Positions 47,351 through 56,680 of a DNA stretch of 64,000 nt are shown piece by piece; positions within the stretch are counted from its first letter, which is position 1, and each line of letters starts with the position of its first letter. The notes beneath the pieces were generated by a model. The model saw only the letters and a list, made by a program, of their open reading frames with translations, was not told the DNA's origin and searched no databases. The position numbers and the translations under genes are program-made. The stretch covers positions 1 through 64,000 of the forward strand of contig JABSPM010000013.1 in the NCBI GenBank assembly GCA_013215095.1. Direction: 5' to 3'. The stretch comes from Flavobacteriaceae bacterium (GTDB lineage Bacteria; Bacteroidota; Bacteroidia; Flavobacteriales; Flavobacteriaceae).

Positions 47351-48936
47351 TGCAAAAGCAAAACAAATATGTACCATTTCTGTTAGGCTTTGCAGTAGCC
47401 TTAGGCGTTTTTATGGGCGGAAAACTTAGCTTTACAGATAAATCAGATCGCTTATTTACTGCAAATTCGAAAAAAGACAAACTTAATAGGCTTATAGATT
47501 ATATTGAATATGAGTATGTAGATGACATCAATACAGATAGTATAGTAGATGTTACAGTTAATGGCATTTTAAATCATTTAGACCCACATTCTACTTACAT
47601 CCCTCAAAAAGATCTCGAACGTGTTACGCAAAGCATGAAAGGTGGCTTTGTAGGTATTGGTGTTAGTTTTTATATCTACAACGACACTGTTGCGGTAATT
47701 AGACCCTTAGAAGGAGGACCAAGTCTTAAAGCTGGGATTCAAAGTGGAGATCGCATTTTGGCTGTAGATGACAAACCCATTTATGGTGAGTCGTGGAGCA
47801 AAGAAGCTATTGTAAATACACTCAAAGGCGAAAAAGACACAAAGATAAAGCTCAAAATCTATAGACCACAAACAAAAGAGCATCTAGAATTTACAATTAA
47901 ACGCAATAATGTACCTATACTAAGTTTAGATGCAGCTTACATGCTCAATGGAAATTTAGGGTATGTAAAATTAAATCGCTTTGCCGAGTCCACTTATAAA
48001 GAGTTTAAACGTGCCTTGAATAAATTGCAGGATAAAGGAGCAACAAAATTAGTATTGGATTTAAGAGATAATCCTGGCGGGTTCCTTGGAGTTGCAAAGG
48101 AAATTGCAGATGAATTTTTAGAAAACAATAAATTGATATTGTTTACAAAAAATAAGAAAGGAGCGATAGAAAAAACCTTTGCTACGCGACGCGGTGATTT
48201 TGAAGATGGTGAAATCTTTGTTTTAATCAATGAAAAATCGGCATCAGCAAGTGAAATTTTAGCGGGCGCGCTTCAAGATAATGATAAAGGAACTATTGTA
48301 GGGCGTCGTTCTTTTGGAAAAGGTTTGGTACAACGCGAAATGGCTCTTGGAGATGGTAGCGCCGTACGCCTAACGGTATCTCGCTACTATACACCGACAG
48401 GACGTTCTATTCAACGCTCTTATGAACATGGAAACAAAAATTACTACCATGATTATCACGACCGAAAAAATCATGGCGAGCTTACAAATGCCAGTAAAAT
48501 AGAAATTGCCGATTCCTTAAAATTTGTTACGCCAAAAGGAAAAATCGTATATGGTGGAGGTGGTATTGTACCTGATGTGTTTGTACCTATTAACTTAAAA
48601 ATGGATAATCCTACGATCAATAACATAAAAGCTTCTGGAATTATGAGTAATTTTATCTTTGAAACATTGGATCAAGACAGAACTCTTTATGCTAATATTG
48701 AAAAGGATGCCTTTATTGATACTTTTGAAATTTCGGATGATTTACTAGAAAAATTTAAAACTTATCTCAATAACCACATTGGATATAAAATTGTTTTTGT
48801 AGCCTATAAAACTGAGGTTAAACTGTATCTGAAAGCAGCATTAGCCGAACAGCTTTACAGCAATTCGGCCTATGTTGAAGTTTTGAACACCAATGACAAT
48901 ATGCTTTCTAAAGTTATAGAACTTTCTAAAGATTAA
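47350..48936 (+). CDS. S41 family C-terminal processing peptidase
   Basis: 528 residues. N-terminal membrane anchor/signal (~8-28), PDZ domain (~85-175; GGFVGIGVSFY, GIQSGDRILAVDDKP) and S41 protease domain. The catalytic Ser lies in NEKSASASEILAG (~297) and the Lys in RRSFGKGLVQ (~324). Such proteases act in the periplasm on C-termini or misfolded proteins. Its end overlaps the convergent flavoprotein gene by 4 bp; both stop codons share the palindrome TTAA. Confidence 0.93.
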   Translation: MQKQNKYVPFLLGFAVALGVFMGGKLSFTDKSDRLFTANSKKDKLNRLIDYIEYEYVDDINTDSIVDVTVNGILNHLDPHSTYIPQKDLERVTQSMKGGFVGIGVSFYIYNDTVAVIRPLEGGPSLKAGIQSGDRILAVDDKPIYGESWSKEAIVNTLKGEKDTKIKLKIYRPQTKEHLEFTIKRNNVPILSLDAAYMLNGNLGYVKLNRFAESTYKEFKRALNKLQDKGATKLVLDLRDNPGGFLGVAKEIADEFLENNKLILFTKNKKGAIEKTFATRRGDFEDGEIFVLINEKSASASEILAGALQDNDKGTIVGRRSFGKGLVQREMALGDGSAVRLTVSRYYTPTGRSIQRSYEHGNKNYYHDYHDRKNHGELTNASKIEIADSLKFVTPKGKIVYGGGGIVPDVFVPINLKMDNPTINNIKASGIMSNFIFETLDQDRTLYANIEKDAFIDTFEISDDLLEKFKTYLNNHIGYKIVFVAYKTEVKLYLKAALAEQLYSNSAYVEVLNTNDNMLSKVIELSKD

Positions 48937-49544
48937 GCCATTTTTATTTTATCATGTACCATAGCATGATTACCATCATTCCATTCAGTTAAAATATCTG
49001 TAGCAACACTAGCTCCACTGCCACAAGCTATTGCAAACTGACTACGCCAACCTGCCAATACTCCAGCTACATATATGTTACTAGCAACTTTGTGATCTTT
49101 ATTTTTAAGTTGAATACGTTCTTTTTTGGCAGAAAGCTTCCTGTGTGGCTCTATGTAAGATTCAAGGCCTTTTATATTAAAAAGGTTAGAAGCTCCTAAA
49201 GCAACAACGATCGCTTTGGTTTCGTAAGTATTTTTATTGGTTTTAACCACAATAAAATCTTCCGTTTGTTTAACAGATATCACTTTTTCTTTGTCTATTT
49301 GCTCTACATGATTGTAAATAGCATTGAGATGCTGTCTTCCCTCCTCTAGGATATCAGCACCTTTGGTTTGAGGCGCTAAGCCCAAAACATTATTAAGTTC
49401 AGCATTTTGCAATGCCGACGATTTTTGATGCATGATGATGCCTATACGCTTGTTTTCTGCAAAAGACTTGTGCTTGGCAGAGCCCAATATTAAAGCACAA
49501 GACATACCAGCAGCACTACCGCCGAAGATTAATACGTCATACAT
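48933..49544 (-). CDS. Short thioredoxin-reductase-like FAD oxidoreductase
   Basis: 203 residues. FAD motif LIFGGSAAGMSCALIL (~5-20) and a C-terminal AGVLAGWRSQFAIACGSGAS match the flavin-binding domain of thioredoxin reductases. The redox CxxC and a separate NADPH domain are missing, so it is about two-thirds of the usual length and cannot be a standard TrxR. No truncation scar is seen; it looks like a natural single-domain relative. Operon with the next two genes is likely (4 bp and 1 bp gaps). Confidence 0.8.
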   Translation of the reverse strand: MYDVLIFGGSAAGMSCALILGSAKHKSFAENKRIGIIMHQKSSALQNAELNNVLGLAPQTKGADILEEGRQHLNAIYNHVEQIDKEKVISVKQTEDFIVVKTNKNTYETKAIVVALGASNLFNIKGLESYIEPHRKLSAKKERIQLKNKDHKVASNIYVAGVLAGWRSQFAIACGSGASVATDILTEWNDGNHAMVHDKIKMA

Positions 49545-49548
49545 AAGT

Positions 49549-49752
49549 TTAGTGTCTTTTTTTTACGTTTTTCTCAATTTTTTTTGAGACCATCAAAATA
49601 GCTAACATTAAAATAGAACATACACCAGCAATAGCGGTTATTACAGCCTCTATACTCCCTTTTTTAAAAGGCGCATCAAAATTAATTTTTGTAATATTAT
49701 AAATGACCAATACAACGGCAATGCCCATTAAGGTATAGATGAAATATTTCAT
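49549..49752 (-). CDS. Small two-helix membrane protein
   Basis: 67 residues, two transmembrane helices (~4-22 and ~36-57) and a basic tail (KKIEKNVKKRH). No family assigned. It sits 1 bp after marC and 4 bp before the flavoprotein gene, so it is part of the same minus-strand operon. Confidence 0.65.
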   Translation of the reverse strand: MKYFIYTLMGIAVVLVIYNITKINFDAPFKKGSIEAVITAIAGVCSILMLAILMVSKKIEKNVKKRH

Positions 49753-49753
49753 A

Positions 49754-50332
49754 TTATAAAAGTGCTTTTATATTTGACGTGAATAGTTTTACAGCTATTG
49801 CTAATAAAATTACACCAAAAACTTTACGTATAATACTAATCCCATTTTTTCCTATAAACTTTTCAATACGCGATGAGGTTTTAAGAACAACATAAATAAA
49901 CAGTACATTTATTATAACTGCTACAATAATGTTTTCAATTTTAAATTCTGCGCGTAAAGACAGTAAAGTTGTTAAACTACCAGGCCCAGCAATTAACGGG
50001 AAGGCCAATGGAAATACAGATGCCGTTAGTGCGGTATTTTCATCCTCCTTATAAAGTGTGATCCCAAGGATCATTTCTAAGGCAATAAAAAATAAAATAA
50101 AAGCACCAGCAACGGCAAAGGAGTTGACGTCAATTCCAATAAGACTTAAGATGCGTTTTCCAATAAACAGGAAAATAATCATAATTACACCTGCTATGAT
50201 AGAGGCTTTCTCGCTTTGAATATGTCCAACTTTCTTTCTTAAGTCAATAATAATCGGAATGTTCCCAATAATATCTATTACTGCAAATAGCACCATAAAT
50301 GCCGTAAATATTTCTTTAAAGCTAAATTGCAT
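49754..50332 (-). CDS. MarC family integral membrane protein
   Basis: 192 residues with six transmembrane helices. FAVIDIIGNIPIIIDL, AFILFFIALEMILGI and FPLAFPLIAGPGSLTTLL are hallmarks of the MarC (UPF0056) family. Despite the name the family is not tied to multidrug resistance; function unknown. First gene of a three-gene minus-strand operon. Confidence 0.9.
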   Translation of the reverse strand: MQFSFKEIFTAFMVLFAVIDIIGNIPIIIDLRKKVGHIQSEKASIIAGVIMIIFLFIGKRILSLIGIDVNSFAVAGAFILFFIALEMILGITLYKEDENTALTASVFPLAFPLIAGPGSLTTLLSLRAEFKIENIIVAVIINVLFIYVVLKTSSRIEKFIGKNGISIIRKVFGVILLAIAVKLFTSNIKALL

Positions 50333-50415
50333 TTTCTACGTGTGTTAAATTTTTTTTGCAAAGGTCGGTTTTTAAATAATATCTTCAACATTATTTTAAT
50401 GTAAAGTATAAGTCC

Positions 50416-50445
50416 TTGTAAATTTGTTTATGAACATTATATTTG
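50416..50445 (+). promoter_or_regulatory. Promoter of the DUF3109 gene, leaderless arrangement
   Basis: TTG (50416-50418), exactly 19 bp, then TATATTTG (50438-50445). The ATG follows at 50450, only 4 bp after the -7 box, so transcription would begin at or beside the start codon and no Shine-Dalgarno region would be transcribed. Confidence 0.7.
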
Positions 50446-50449
50446 CAAC

Positions 50450-51019
50450 ATGTTTCAACTTGGAAAAACCATAGTCTCTGAAGATATCATTGAAAGTGAT
50501 TTTGTTTGCAATTTAAAAGCATGCAAAGGTGCATGCTGTATAGCTGGAGAAGCTGGTGCACCGCTAGATGCACAAGAAACAAAAATACTAGCTGAGGTTT
50601 ATCCTTTTGTAAAACCTTATCTAAGGCCAGAAGGCATTAAGGCTATAGAAGCACAAGGAACTCATATTACAAATGATTTTGGAGAATTGGAAACACCACT
50701 TATAGGTAACGCAGATTGTGCATATGTCGTTTTTGACCAAAACAATACCGCATTATGTGGCATTGAGGCCGCGTATAACAAAGGTGATATTCAATGGAAA
50801 AAACCAATTTCTTGTCATTTATATCCTATCCGCGTAAAAGATTACAGCGCCTTTTCTGCTGTCAATTATCACAATTGGAAAATCTGCGATGACGCTTGTT
50901 CTCTTGGACAAGAACTACAAGTCCCTATATATAAATTTGTTAAAGAAGCACTTGTTAGAAAGTTTGGAGAAGATTGGTATACTGAACTAGAAAAAATCGT
51001 TAAAAAGAAAGCAGAATAA
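50450..51019 (+). CDS. DUF3109 family cysteine-rich protein
   Basis: 189 residues. Cysteines in CNLKACKGACC (~23-33), NADCAYVV (~87), LCGIEAAY (~103) and PISCHLYPIR (~123) form the conserved set of the DUF3109/YkgJ-like group, likely binding zinc or an Fe-S cluster. Function unknown but widespread in Bacteroidota. The promoter is unusually well matched and suggests a leaderless mRNA. Confidence 0.87.
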   Translation: MFQLGKTIVSEDIIESDFVCNLKACKGACCIAGEAGAPLDAQETKILAEVYPFVKPYLRPEGIKAIEAQGTHITNDFGELETPLIGNADCAYVVFDQNNTALCGIEAAYNKGDIQWKKPISCHLYPIRVKDYSAFSAVNYHNWKICDDACSLGQELQVPIYKFVKEALVRKFGEDWYTELEKIVKKKAE

Positions 51020-51529
51020 TTCTTTTTAGGTAAGAAAACACATTTAATCGTCAAACAAAAAAATAGATTACTAGGACACCCTACCTTTAATTTTAAAAAT
51101 GTTTAAAAAAGCAAACGCTTCTAAGCTCAGTAAAATCAATTAGTGAGCATACATTTCAACAATTCATGTTAAAAACTTTATGTGCTTTTAGCGTATTCTC
51201 GCTTTCATTTTAGACCTCTTTTTTAAATCTTTGTTGAAGTTGAAAAAGACATTGTGATTTTAAACAATCAATTGTTTTTAAGCAATTTCGGTTTTTTATA
51301 GTCGAAATTTTTTAAACGAAGATTTAATCAAGTTACATAATATTATTTATTGCAAACAAGCCTGTTTAATGGTCATAGTACTGTTAAATATAAAGATAGA
51401 GGCTCATGGCAATCCTTTGGTTAAAAAAAGCGAAATAAATAGTTGAATTTAGAGAACGACTTAAGAAAATATTTAGGAAGGAATAGTGAGAACTATTGCG
51501 TATTAGTTAAAAAAAATATGTGATAAAAA
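51020..51529. other. Intergenic region upstream of nrdB
   Basis: About 510 bp. A hairpin-forming pair AATTTCG/CGAAATT (51284-51290, 51303-51309) followed by a T-run could be a terminator or a regulatory stem. It is too far (about 220 bp) from either gene to assign. No ORF. Confidence 0.45.
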
Positions 51530-52804
51530 ATGGAGATTACACAAGTTATTAAGCGCGATTATGTAAACAGTGAGTTTGTCTTAAACAAAATCACAAATGC
51601 TATTGAAAAAGCAATGATGTCTGTAGGAACAGGCACAAGACAAGATGCTGAAAGAATTTCTCAAAATGTGTACGCAACACTTTTAGAAACTAAAAAAACG
51701 GAGCCACTATATATTCCAACAGTTGAGCAAGTGCAAGACTTAGTAGAAGACAAATTAATGGGTAGTGAGTTTCATAATGTTGCTAAAGCTTACATTTTAT
51801 ACAGAAATGAACAGGCAAGAAAAAGAAAGACCAATATTTTTGAAAAACGGTTGAATTTAAAACCATATGAATACCCCAATTTATACGAATATGTAAATGC
51901 TATTAGACATTCGTATTGGATTCATACCGAATTTAATTTCACAAGTGATATTCAAGACTTTAAAACCAGTTTAGATGCTGTAGAACGCAGCGCTATAAAA
52001 AACACAATGCTTGCAATTTCTCAAATCGAAGTTGCAGTAAAATCATTTTGGGGAGATATATACCACAAAATGCCTAAACCAGAAATTGGATCTGTAGGAG
52101 CAACTTTTGCAGAAAGTGAAGTGCGTCATCATGATGCATACTCCCATTTACTAGAAATACTAGGTTTAAATAATGAGTTTAAAAACCTAAAGAAAAAACC
52201 TGTAATCATGCGACGTGTGAATTACTTAGAGGCAGCTGTGAAAAATGTAAAGAGCGAAGATAATAGAGATTTTGCAGAGTCAATCCTGTTATTCTCTTTG
52301 TTTATAGAGCACGTGTCACTGTTTTCTCAGTTTTTAATCATCATGGCATTTAACAAGCATAAGAACGTACTCAAAGGCATATCAAATGTTGTGGAAGCAA
52401 CCTCAAAAGAAGAACAAATCCATGGCGATTTTGGGATTGATATTATAAAAATTATAAAAGACGAAAATCCAGAATGGTTTGACAGCACTTATATTGAAAT
52501 GACTCGTGATTTATGTAAAAGTGCCTTTGATGCAGAAAGTAAAATTATAGATTGGATTTTTGAAGCAGGAGAATTAGACTTCTTACCAAAAGCAGTGGTT
52601 AATGAGTTTATAAAAAATAGATTTAATAAATCATTAGAAAGCATCGGTATTGAAAAAGTATTTGAAGTCGATGAAAAATTAGTCGCAGAAACCGAATGGT
52701 TCGATGACGAAATTATAGGAACTAAGCACGGAGATTTCTTCGTAAAACGATCAATAGCATACACCAAAAGAAGCAAAAGTATAACACACGAAGACCTATT
52801 TTAA
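51530..52804 (+). CDS. nrdB: Ribonucleotide reductase beta subunit with N-terminal ATP-cone
   Basis: 424 residues, about 80-100 longer than a plain NrdB. Residues ~1-95 (VIKRDYVNSEFVLNKITNAI ... AKAYILYRNEQARKR) are an ATP-cone, normally found on NrdA. The radical-generating core follows. Metal ligands by comparison with E. coli NrdB are Asp in FTSDIQDF, Glu and His in ESEVRHHDAY (Tyr retained four residues after the His), Glu in FIEHVSLF, and Glu/His in EEQIHGDFG. The C-terminal THEDLF tail docks to NrdA. A similar architecture is known from Leeuwenhoekiella blandensis, where the cone gives allosteric activity control through NrdB and the cluster is Mn-based. Confidence 0.93.
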   Translation: MEITQVIKRDYVNSEFVLNKITNAIEKAMMSVGTGTRQDAERISQNVYATLLETKKTEPLYIPTVEQVQDLVEDKLMGSEFHNVAKAYILYRNEQARKRKTNIFEKRLNLKPYEYPNLYEYVNAIRHSYWIHTEFNFTSDIQDFKTSLDAVERSAIKNTMLAISQIEVAVKSFWGDIYHKMPKPEIGSVGATFAESEVRHHDAYSHLLEILGLNNEFKNLKKKPVIMRRVNYLEAAVKNVKSEDNRDFAESILLFSLFIEHVSLFSQFLIIMAFNKHKNVLKGISNVVEATSKEEQIHGDFGIDIIKIIKDENPEWFDSTYIEMTRDLCKSAFDAESKIIDWIFEAGELDFLPKAVVNEFIKNRFNKSLESIGIEKVFEVDEKLVAETEWFDDEIIGTKHGDFFVKRSIAYTKRSKSITHEDLF

Positions 52805-52806
52805 TT

Positions 52807-54591
52807 ATGGAGAACAAAATCGCAACTACGCACATCAACCCAAAAACATCAGAAAAGGACCAACTATTACAAGCAAGAAAAGCGGCCTTAACTGCTGAAA
52901 ATAATACCGAACACTCAGAAATTAAATGGCTAACAGAGAATAGTCGTAAATTTTTAGAGTCGGGTTATTTGACAGATGGTGTTACGCCAGAAGGACGTAT
53001 AAGGGAGATTGCAGAAAATGCACAAAGGATTTTGAAAATTGATGGATTTGCCGATAAATTTTACAACTATATGGCAGAGGGTTATTTTTCATTAGCATCT
53101 CCTGTGTGGTCTAATTTTGGAAAACAACGTGGTTTACCAATCAGTTGTTTTGGTTCACATATCGCGGATGATATGGGTGATATTTTATTCTCACAATCAG
53201 AAGTTGGTATGATGTCTAAGCTTGGTGGAGGAACTTCGGGTTATTTTGGAAAGTTACGTCATAGAGGTGCTCCTGTAAAAAATAATGGTAAGTCTTCGGG
53301 ATCTGTACATATTATGCAATTGTTCGAAAAAATGGTAGATGTCGTAAGTCAAGGTTCTGTAAGAAGAGGTCGTTTCTCACCGTATTTACCTATAGATCAT
53401 CCAGATGTTAAAGAATTTTTAGAAATAGGAACAGAAGGAAATCCAATCCAAGAATTAACCCATGGTGTTACTGTGAGTGATAAATGGATGGAACAAATGC
53501 GTGATGGCGATGTAGAGAAACGCAGTATTTGGGCAAAAGTACTCCAATCTAGATCTGAAATAGGCTATCCATATATCTTGTTTAGAGATAATGCAAACAA
53601 TAATGCAGCAGATGTTTATAAGGATAAAAACATGGAAATCTATGCCAGTAACTTGTGTACAGAAATTATGCTCCCTTCTAATGACGATTGGTCTTTTGTT
53701 TGTTGTTTATCGTCTATCAATTTATTGCACTATGATAAATGGAAAGATACAGATGCCGTAGAAACCTTAACGTATTTTCTAGATGCAGTAATGGAAGAGT
53801 TTATTACAAAATTAGAAGCCTATAGAGACGCTACAGATCGTGATGATATGTTAACGTTTAAGTTTATGGAAAAGGCTTATAAATTTGCCAAAGAAAACAG
53901 AGCCTTAGGTTTAGGCGCTCTGGGATGGCATTCCTTACTACAATCAAAAATGTTATCTTTTGACAGTCAAGAAGCATTTAACCTTAATCATGAAATTTTC
54001 AAAGCCATTAAAGAGAAGTCATATAAAGCTTCTGAAGAATTGGCAAAATTGCATGGAGAGCCAAAAGTTTTGGAAGGTTATGGGCGTAGAAATACAACCT
54101 TAAATGCGATTGCACCAACAACGTCTTCAGCATTCATTCTAGGACAAGTGTCTCAAGGTATTGAGCCAATTTGGTCTAATATCTATGTAAAGGATATTGC
54201 AAAGATTAAAACAACGATAAAGAACCCTTTCTTAGAAGCATTGCTTGAAGAAAAAGGTGAAAATACAACTGAGGTTTGGAGAAGTATTAGAGATTATGAC
54301 GGTTCTGTACAACACTTAGAGTGCTTAACCGAGCATGAAAAAAATGTCTTTAAAACCTACCCAGAAATTGATCAATTGGACGTGGTATATCAAGCAGCAA
54401 GTAGACAAAAACATATAGATCAAGGTCAATCTATTAATGTGATGGTACATCCAGATATGCCAACAAAAGATCTCAACAATATTTATATGACGGCATGGAA
54501 AATGGGTATAAAATCAATGTATTACCAACATAGTATGAATGCTGCTCAAAAATTTAAGCAGAAAAAAGAATGTACCAGCTGTGAAGGTTAA
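52807..54591 (+). CDS. nrdA: Ribonucleotide reductase alpha subunit lacking an ATP-cone
   Basis: 594 residues, short class I NrdA. The N-terminus goes straight into the catalytic domain with no ATP-cone, matching its presence on NrdB. Active-site residues: Cys in PISCFGSH (~118), NLCTEI (Asn/Cys/Glu), the second redox Cys in SFVCCLSS, the Tyr pair in KSMYYQHS and the C-terminal redox pair ECTSCEG. It reduces ribonucleoside diphosphates using the radical passed from NrdB. Two bases separate it from nrdB; a terminator follows. Confidence 0.96.
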   Translation: MENKIATTHINPKTSEKDQLLQARKAALTAENNTEHSEIKWLTENSRKFLESGYLTDGVTPEGRIREIAENAQRILKIDGFADKFYNYMAEGYFSLASPVWSNFGKQRGLPISCFGSHIADDMGDILFSQSEVGMMSKLGGGTSGYFGKLRHRGAPVKNNGKSSGSVHIMQLFEKMVDVVSQGSVRRGRFSPYLPIDHPDVKEFLEIGTEGNPIQELTHGVTVSDKWMEQMRDGDVEKRSIWAKVLQSRSEIGYPYILFRDNANNNAADVYKDKNMEIYASNLCTEIMLPSNDDWSFVCCLSSINLLHYDKWKDTDAVETLTYFLDAVMEEFITKLEAYRDATDRDDMLTFKFMEKAYKFAKENRALGLGALGWHSLLQSKMLSFDSQEAFNLNHEIFKAIKEKSYKASEELAKLHGEPKVLEGYGRRNTTLNAIAPTTSSAFILGQVSQGIEPIWSNIYVKDIAKIKTTIKNPFLEALLEEKGENTTEVWRSIRDYDGSVQHLECLTEHEKNVFKTYPEIDQLDVVYQAASRQKHIDQGQSINVMVHPDMPTKDLNNIYMTAWKMGIKSMYYQHSMNAAQKFKQKKECTSCEG

Positions 54592-54633
54592 AAGTAAAGT
54601 TACTTAAATATCCTATCATGGTATAATCAATAG

Positions 54634-54670
54634 CAATAGCCGTCCTTAAAAAAGGTGGCTATTGTTTTTT
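54634..54670 (+). terminator. Terminator of nrdBA
   Basis: Perfect 8-bp stem CAATAGCC/GGCTATTG (54634-54641, 54657-54664) followed by six T residues, 43 bp after the nrdA stop. Confidence 0.88.
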
Positions 54671-55519
54671 GTATGGACATTTAAAGCTCGATTAAAACCT
54701 TGTGTGTTGTTATACCGCTTTCCGTTTTTGAAATTATTGGAATAAAACGCCCTTTTTTCCTTTCTTTTTCAGTTTAAAAAGAAACCGTAGCTAAGCTTGT
54801 ACTTTTATTTTCTGCATTATAAAAATAAAAAATTATCTTTTTATTTCACAGTACTTTAAAATGGCATTAGTCAATTAGCACTCACAAAACGAGGCAACGG
54901 CATTCTGCAAAATATTTGAATCTGAATGAACATCCTATAATATATCAATTTGACAAAAATTTTATTCTGAAAAATTATTGTTAAGTAAATAACCACATCT
55001 GATAACAATACAGAAATCAACCTGCTAAAACTGATAACAAAAACGCCTGAAAACATAAAAAAGGTTATCGAAACACGAATACAAGCAATTGAAAATATAA
55101 AACCAGCTCTCAACAACTAATCTTCTCATTCTTCATAGCGCAACAGCTAAAAATATTATAGCCTAAAATCAAGATCTTTATTGCGCTTGATATGAGTTGT
55201 TTTCCTATAGGTGTTCTGAGTAATGTCAAGTTTTTTATTCCTATTTTTAATTCACATACTGCTCTTGACGTTTGCCAAAGTACTCAGGAATTTTTGAATT
55301 CTATAGAGGATTGTGATCATGATCAAGTGTTTTTGATAGCAACCTTCAAACATTATGAAGTATAACCTTTGAAGTCGTCTAAAGTAGCTATAATGACCTA
55401 GATATTGATTTTTTAGCTATTTAAATTCTCGGTTTTTACTATATTTGAGAGAAACCAATGATGAAGATATACGTATTGGTTTATATAGCCGCATGTTGTG
55501 ACTCATTAGAATTATAACT
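54671..55519. other. 850-bp intergenic region
   Basis: Contains MITE-like copy 5 (54710-54869). A plus-strand stretch from about 55000 to the TAA near 55119 reads INLLKLITKTPENIKKVIETR and on to IKPALNN, which looks like the C-terminus of a lost protein but has no start. The minus-strand ORF at 54871-55116 is hydrophobic only because it mirrors this and is not believed. Confidence 0.45.
54710..54869 (-). repeat. MITE-like dispersed repeat, copy 5 (complete, reverse orientation)
   Basis: Right end TTATACCGCTTTCCGTTTTT with GAATAAAACGCCCTTTTTTC, core AAAAAGAAACCGTAGCTAAG shared with copy 3, and left end AGTACTTTAAAATGGCATTA. The two ends are imperfect inverted repeats; no ORF. Confidence 0.6.
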
Positions 55520-56680
55520 ATGAAAAAAACTTTAACAATAATTGTTCTTACCATCTCAATATCAATTTATTCTCAAAAACCAAGGGCAAGAGACTTAGGG
55601 ATTAAATTCGAAGGAAATACTGGAAAAAATAATGCAATAACTGATGTTAAAGGTGTTTCAGTTGGGCATTCTACAATTATTTCAGGAAACGGAATGAATG
55701 AATTAGGAAAAGGACCAATCCGAACTGGAGTGACAGCAATATTTCCAAGTGGAAAAAAGAAAAAACCTTTATATGCAAACTGGTATAGTCTAAATGGCAA
55801 TGGAGAGATGACTGGAACAACTTGGATTACGGAATCAGGTTTTTTAGAAACACCTATAATGTTGACGAATACATTTAGCGTAGGTACCGTTAGACAAGCA
55901 ACTTTAAAATGGATGGTTGAAACTTCTTGGAGTGATGAAGACTGGTGGTGGGCTTTTCCAGTGGTTGCTGAAACTTATGACGGATTTTTAAATGATATTT
56001 ATGGATTTCAAGTACAAGAAAAAAATGTTTTAGAAGCGATTGAAAACACTACCACCGGAGAAGTTGCAGAAGGTAATGTTGGTGGTGGAACCGGAATGAT
56101 GAGTTTTGGATTTAAAGGTGGCATTGGTACTTCTTCTCGAATTTTAAAATTCCCCGATACAACCTACACATTAGGAGTTATAGTTCAGTCAAACTACGGG
56201 GATAAGAGACGGTTTAGAATTGACGGAGTACCTGTAGGAAAGGAATTAAAAGACACCTTAAATATTGAATACAATGCAGCACCAAAATCCAGAAGAAAAA
56301 ATGGAGATGGTTCTATTATTGTAGTTGTTGCTACTGATATACCATTACTACCACATCAACTTAAAAGAATTTCTCAACGTGTACCAATCGGCATCGGAAA
56401 ATTAGGCGGAATTGGAGCAAATGGCTCTGGCGATATTTTTATCGCTTTTTCTACTGCCAATCAAAATGCATACATTAGGGAAGGAAAAACTTCAGTCGAA
56501 ACAATCTCAAACGACTGGATGAATGATGTATTTGATGCCACAATTCAAGCAGTTGAAGAGGCAATCATAAACGCAATGGTTGCGGCCGAGACCATGGAAG
56601 GAATTAATGAAAACAAAGTTTATGCATTACCACATGATAAACTGATAGAAATAATGAAAAAATATAATCGAATAAAATAA
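55520..56680 (+). CDS. P1 family peptidase (DmpA-like aminopeptidase), secreted
   Basis: 386 residues with signal peptide (KKTLTIIVLTISISIYSQ). The DmpA/BapA family is an Ntn-like fold that cleaves itself to expose a Ser nucleophile. The conserved GNVGGGTGMMSFGFKGGIGTSSR region (~184-206) carries that site, and TNTFSVGTVR and GKLGGIGANGSGDI are further family blocks. It removes N-terminal, sometimes D- or beta-, amino acids from peptides. Isolated gene in an accessory region. Confidence 0.92.
   Translation: MKKTLTIIVLTISISIYSQKPRARDLGIKFEGNTGKNNAITDVKGVSVGHSTIISGNGMNELGKGPIRTGVTAIFPSGKKKKPLYANWYSLNGNGEMTGTTWITESGFLETPIMLTNTFSVGTVRQATLKWMVETSWSDEDWWWAFPVVAETYDGFLNDIYGFQVQEKNVLEAIENTTTGEVAEGNVGGGTGMMSFGFKGGIGTSSRILKFPDTTYTLGVIVQSNYGDKRRFRIDGVPVGKELKDTLNIEYNAAPKSRRKNGDGSIIVVVATDIPLLPHQLKRISQRVPIGIGKLGGIGANGSGDIFIAFSTANQNAYIREGKTSVETISNDWMNDVFDATIQAVEEAIINAMVAAETMEGINENKVYALPHDKLIEIMKKYNRIK

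Noticed and set aside
54871-55116. 81-residue hydrophobic minus-strand ORF
   Set aside because: Composition is the mirror of AT-rich plus-strand sequence that itself looks like a lost C-terminus; no start context or family match.
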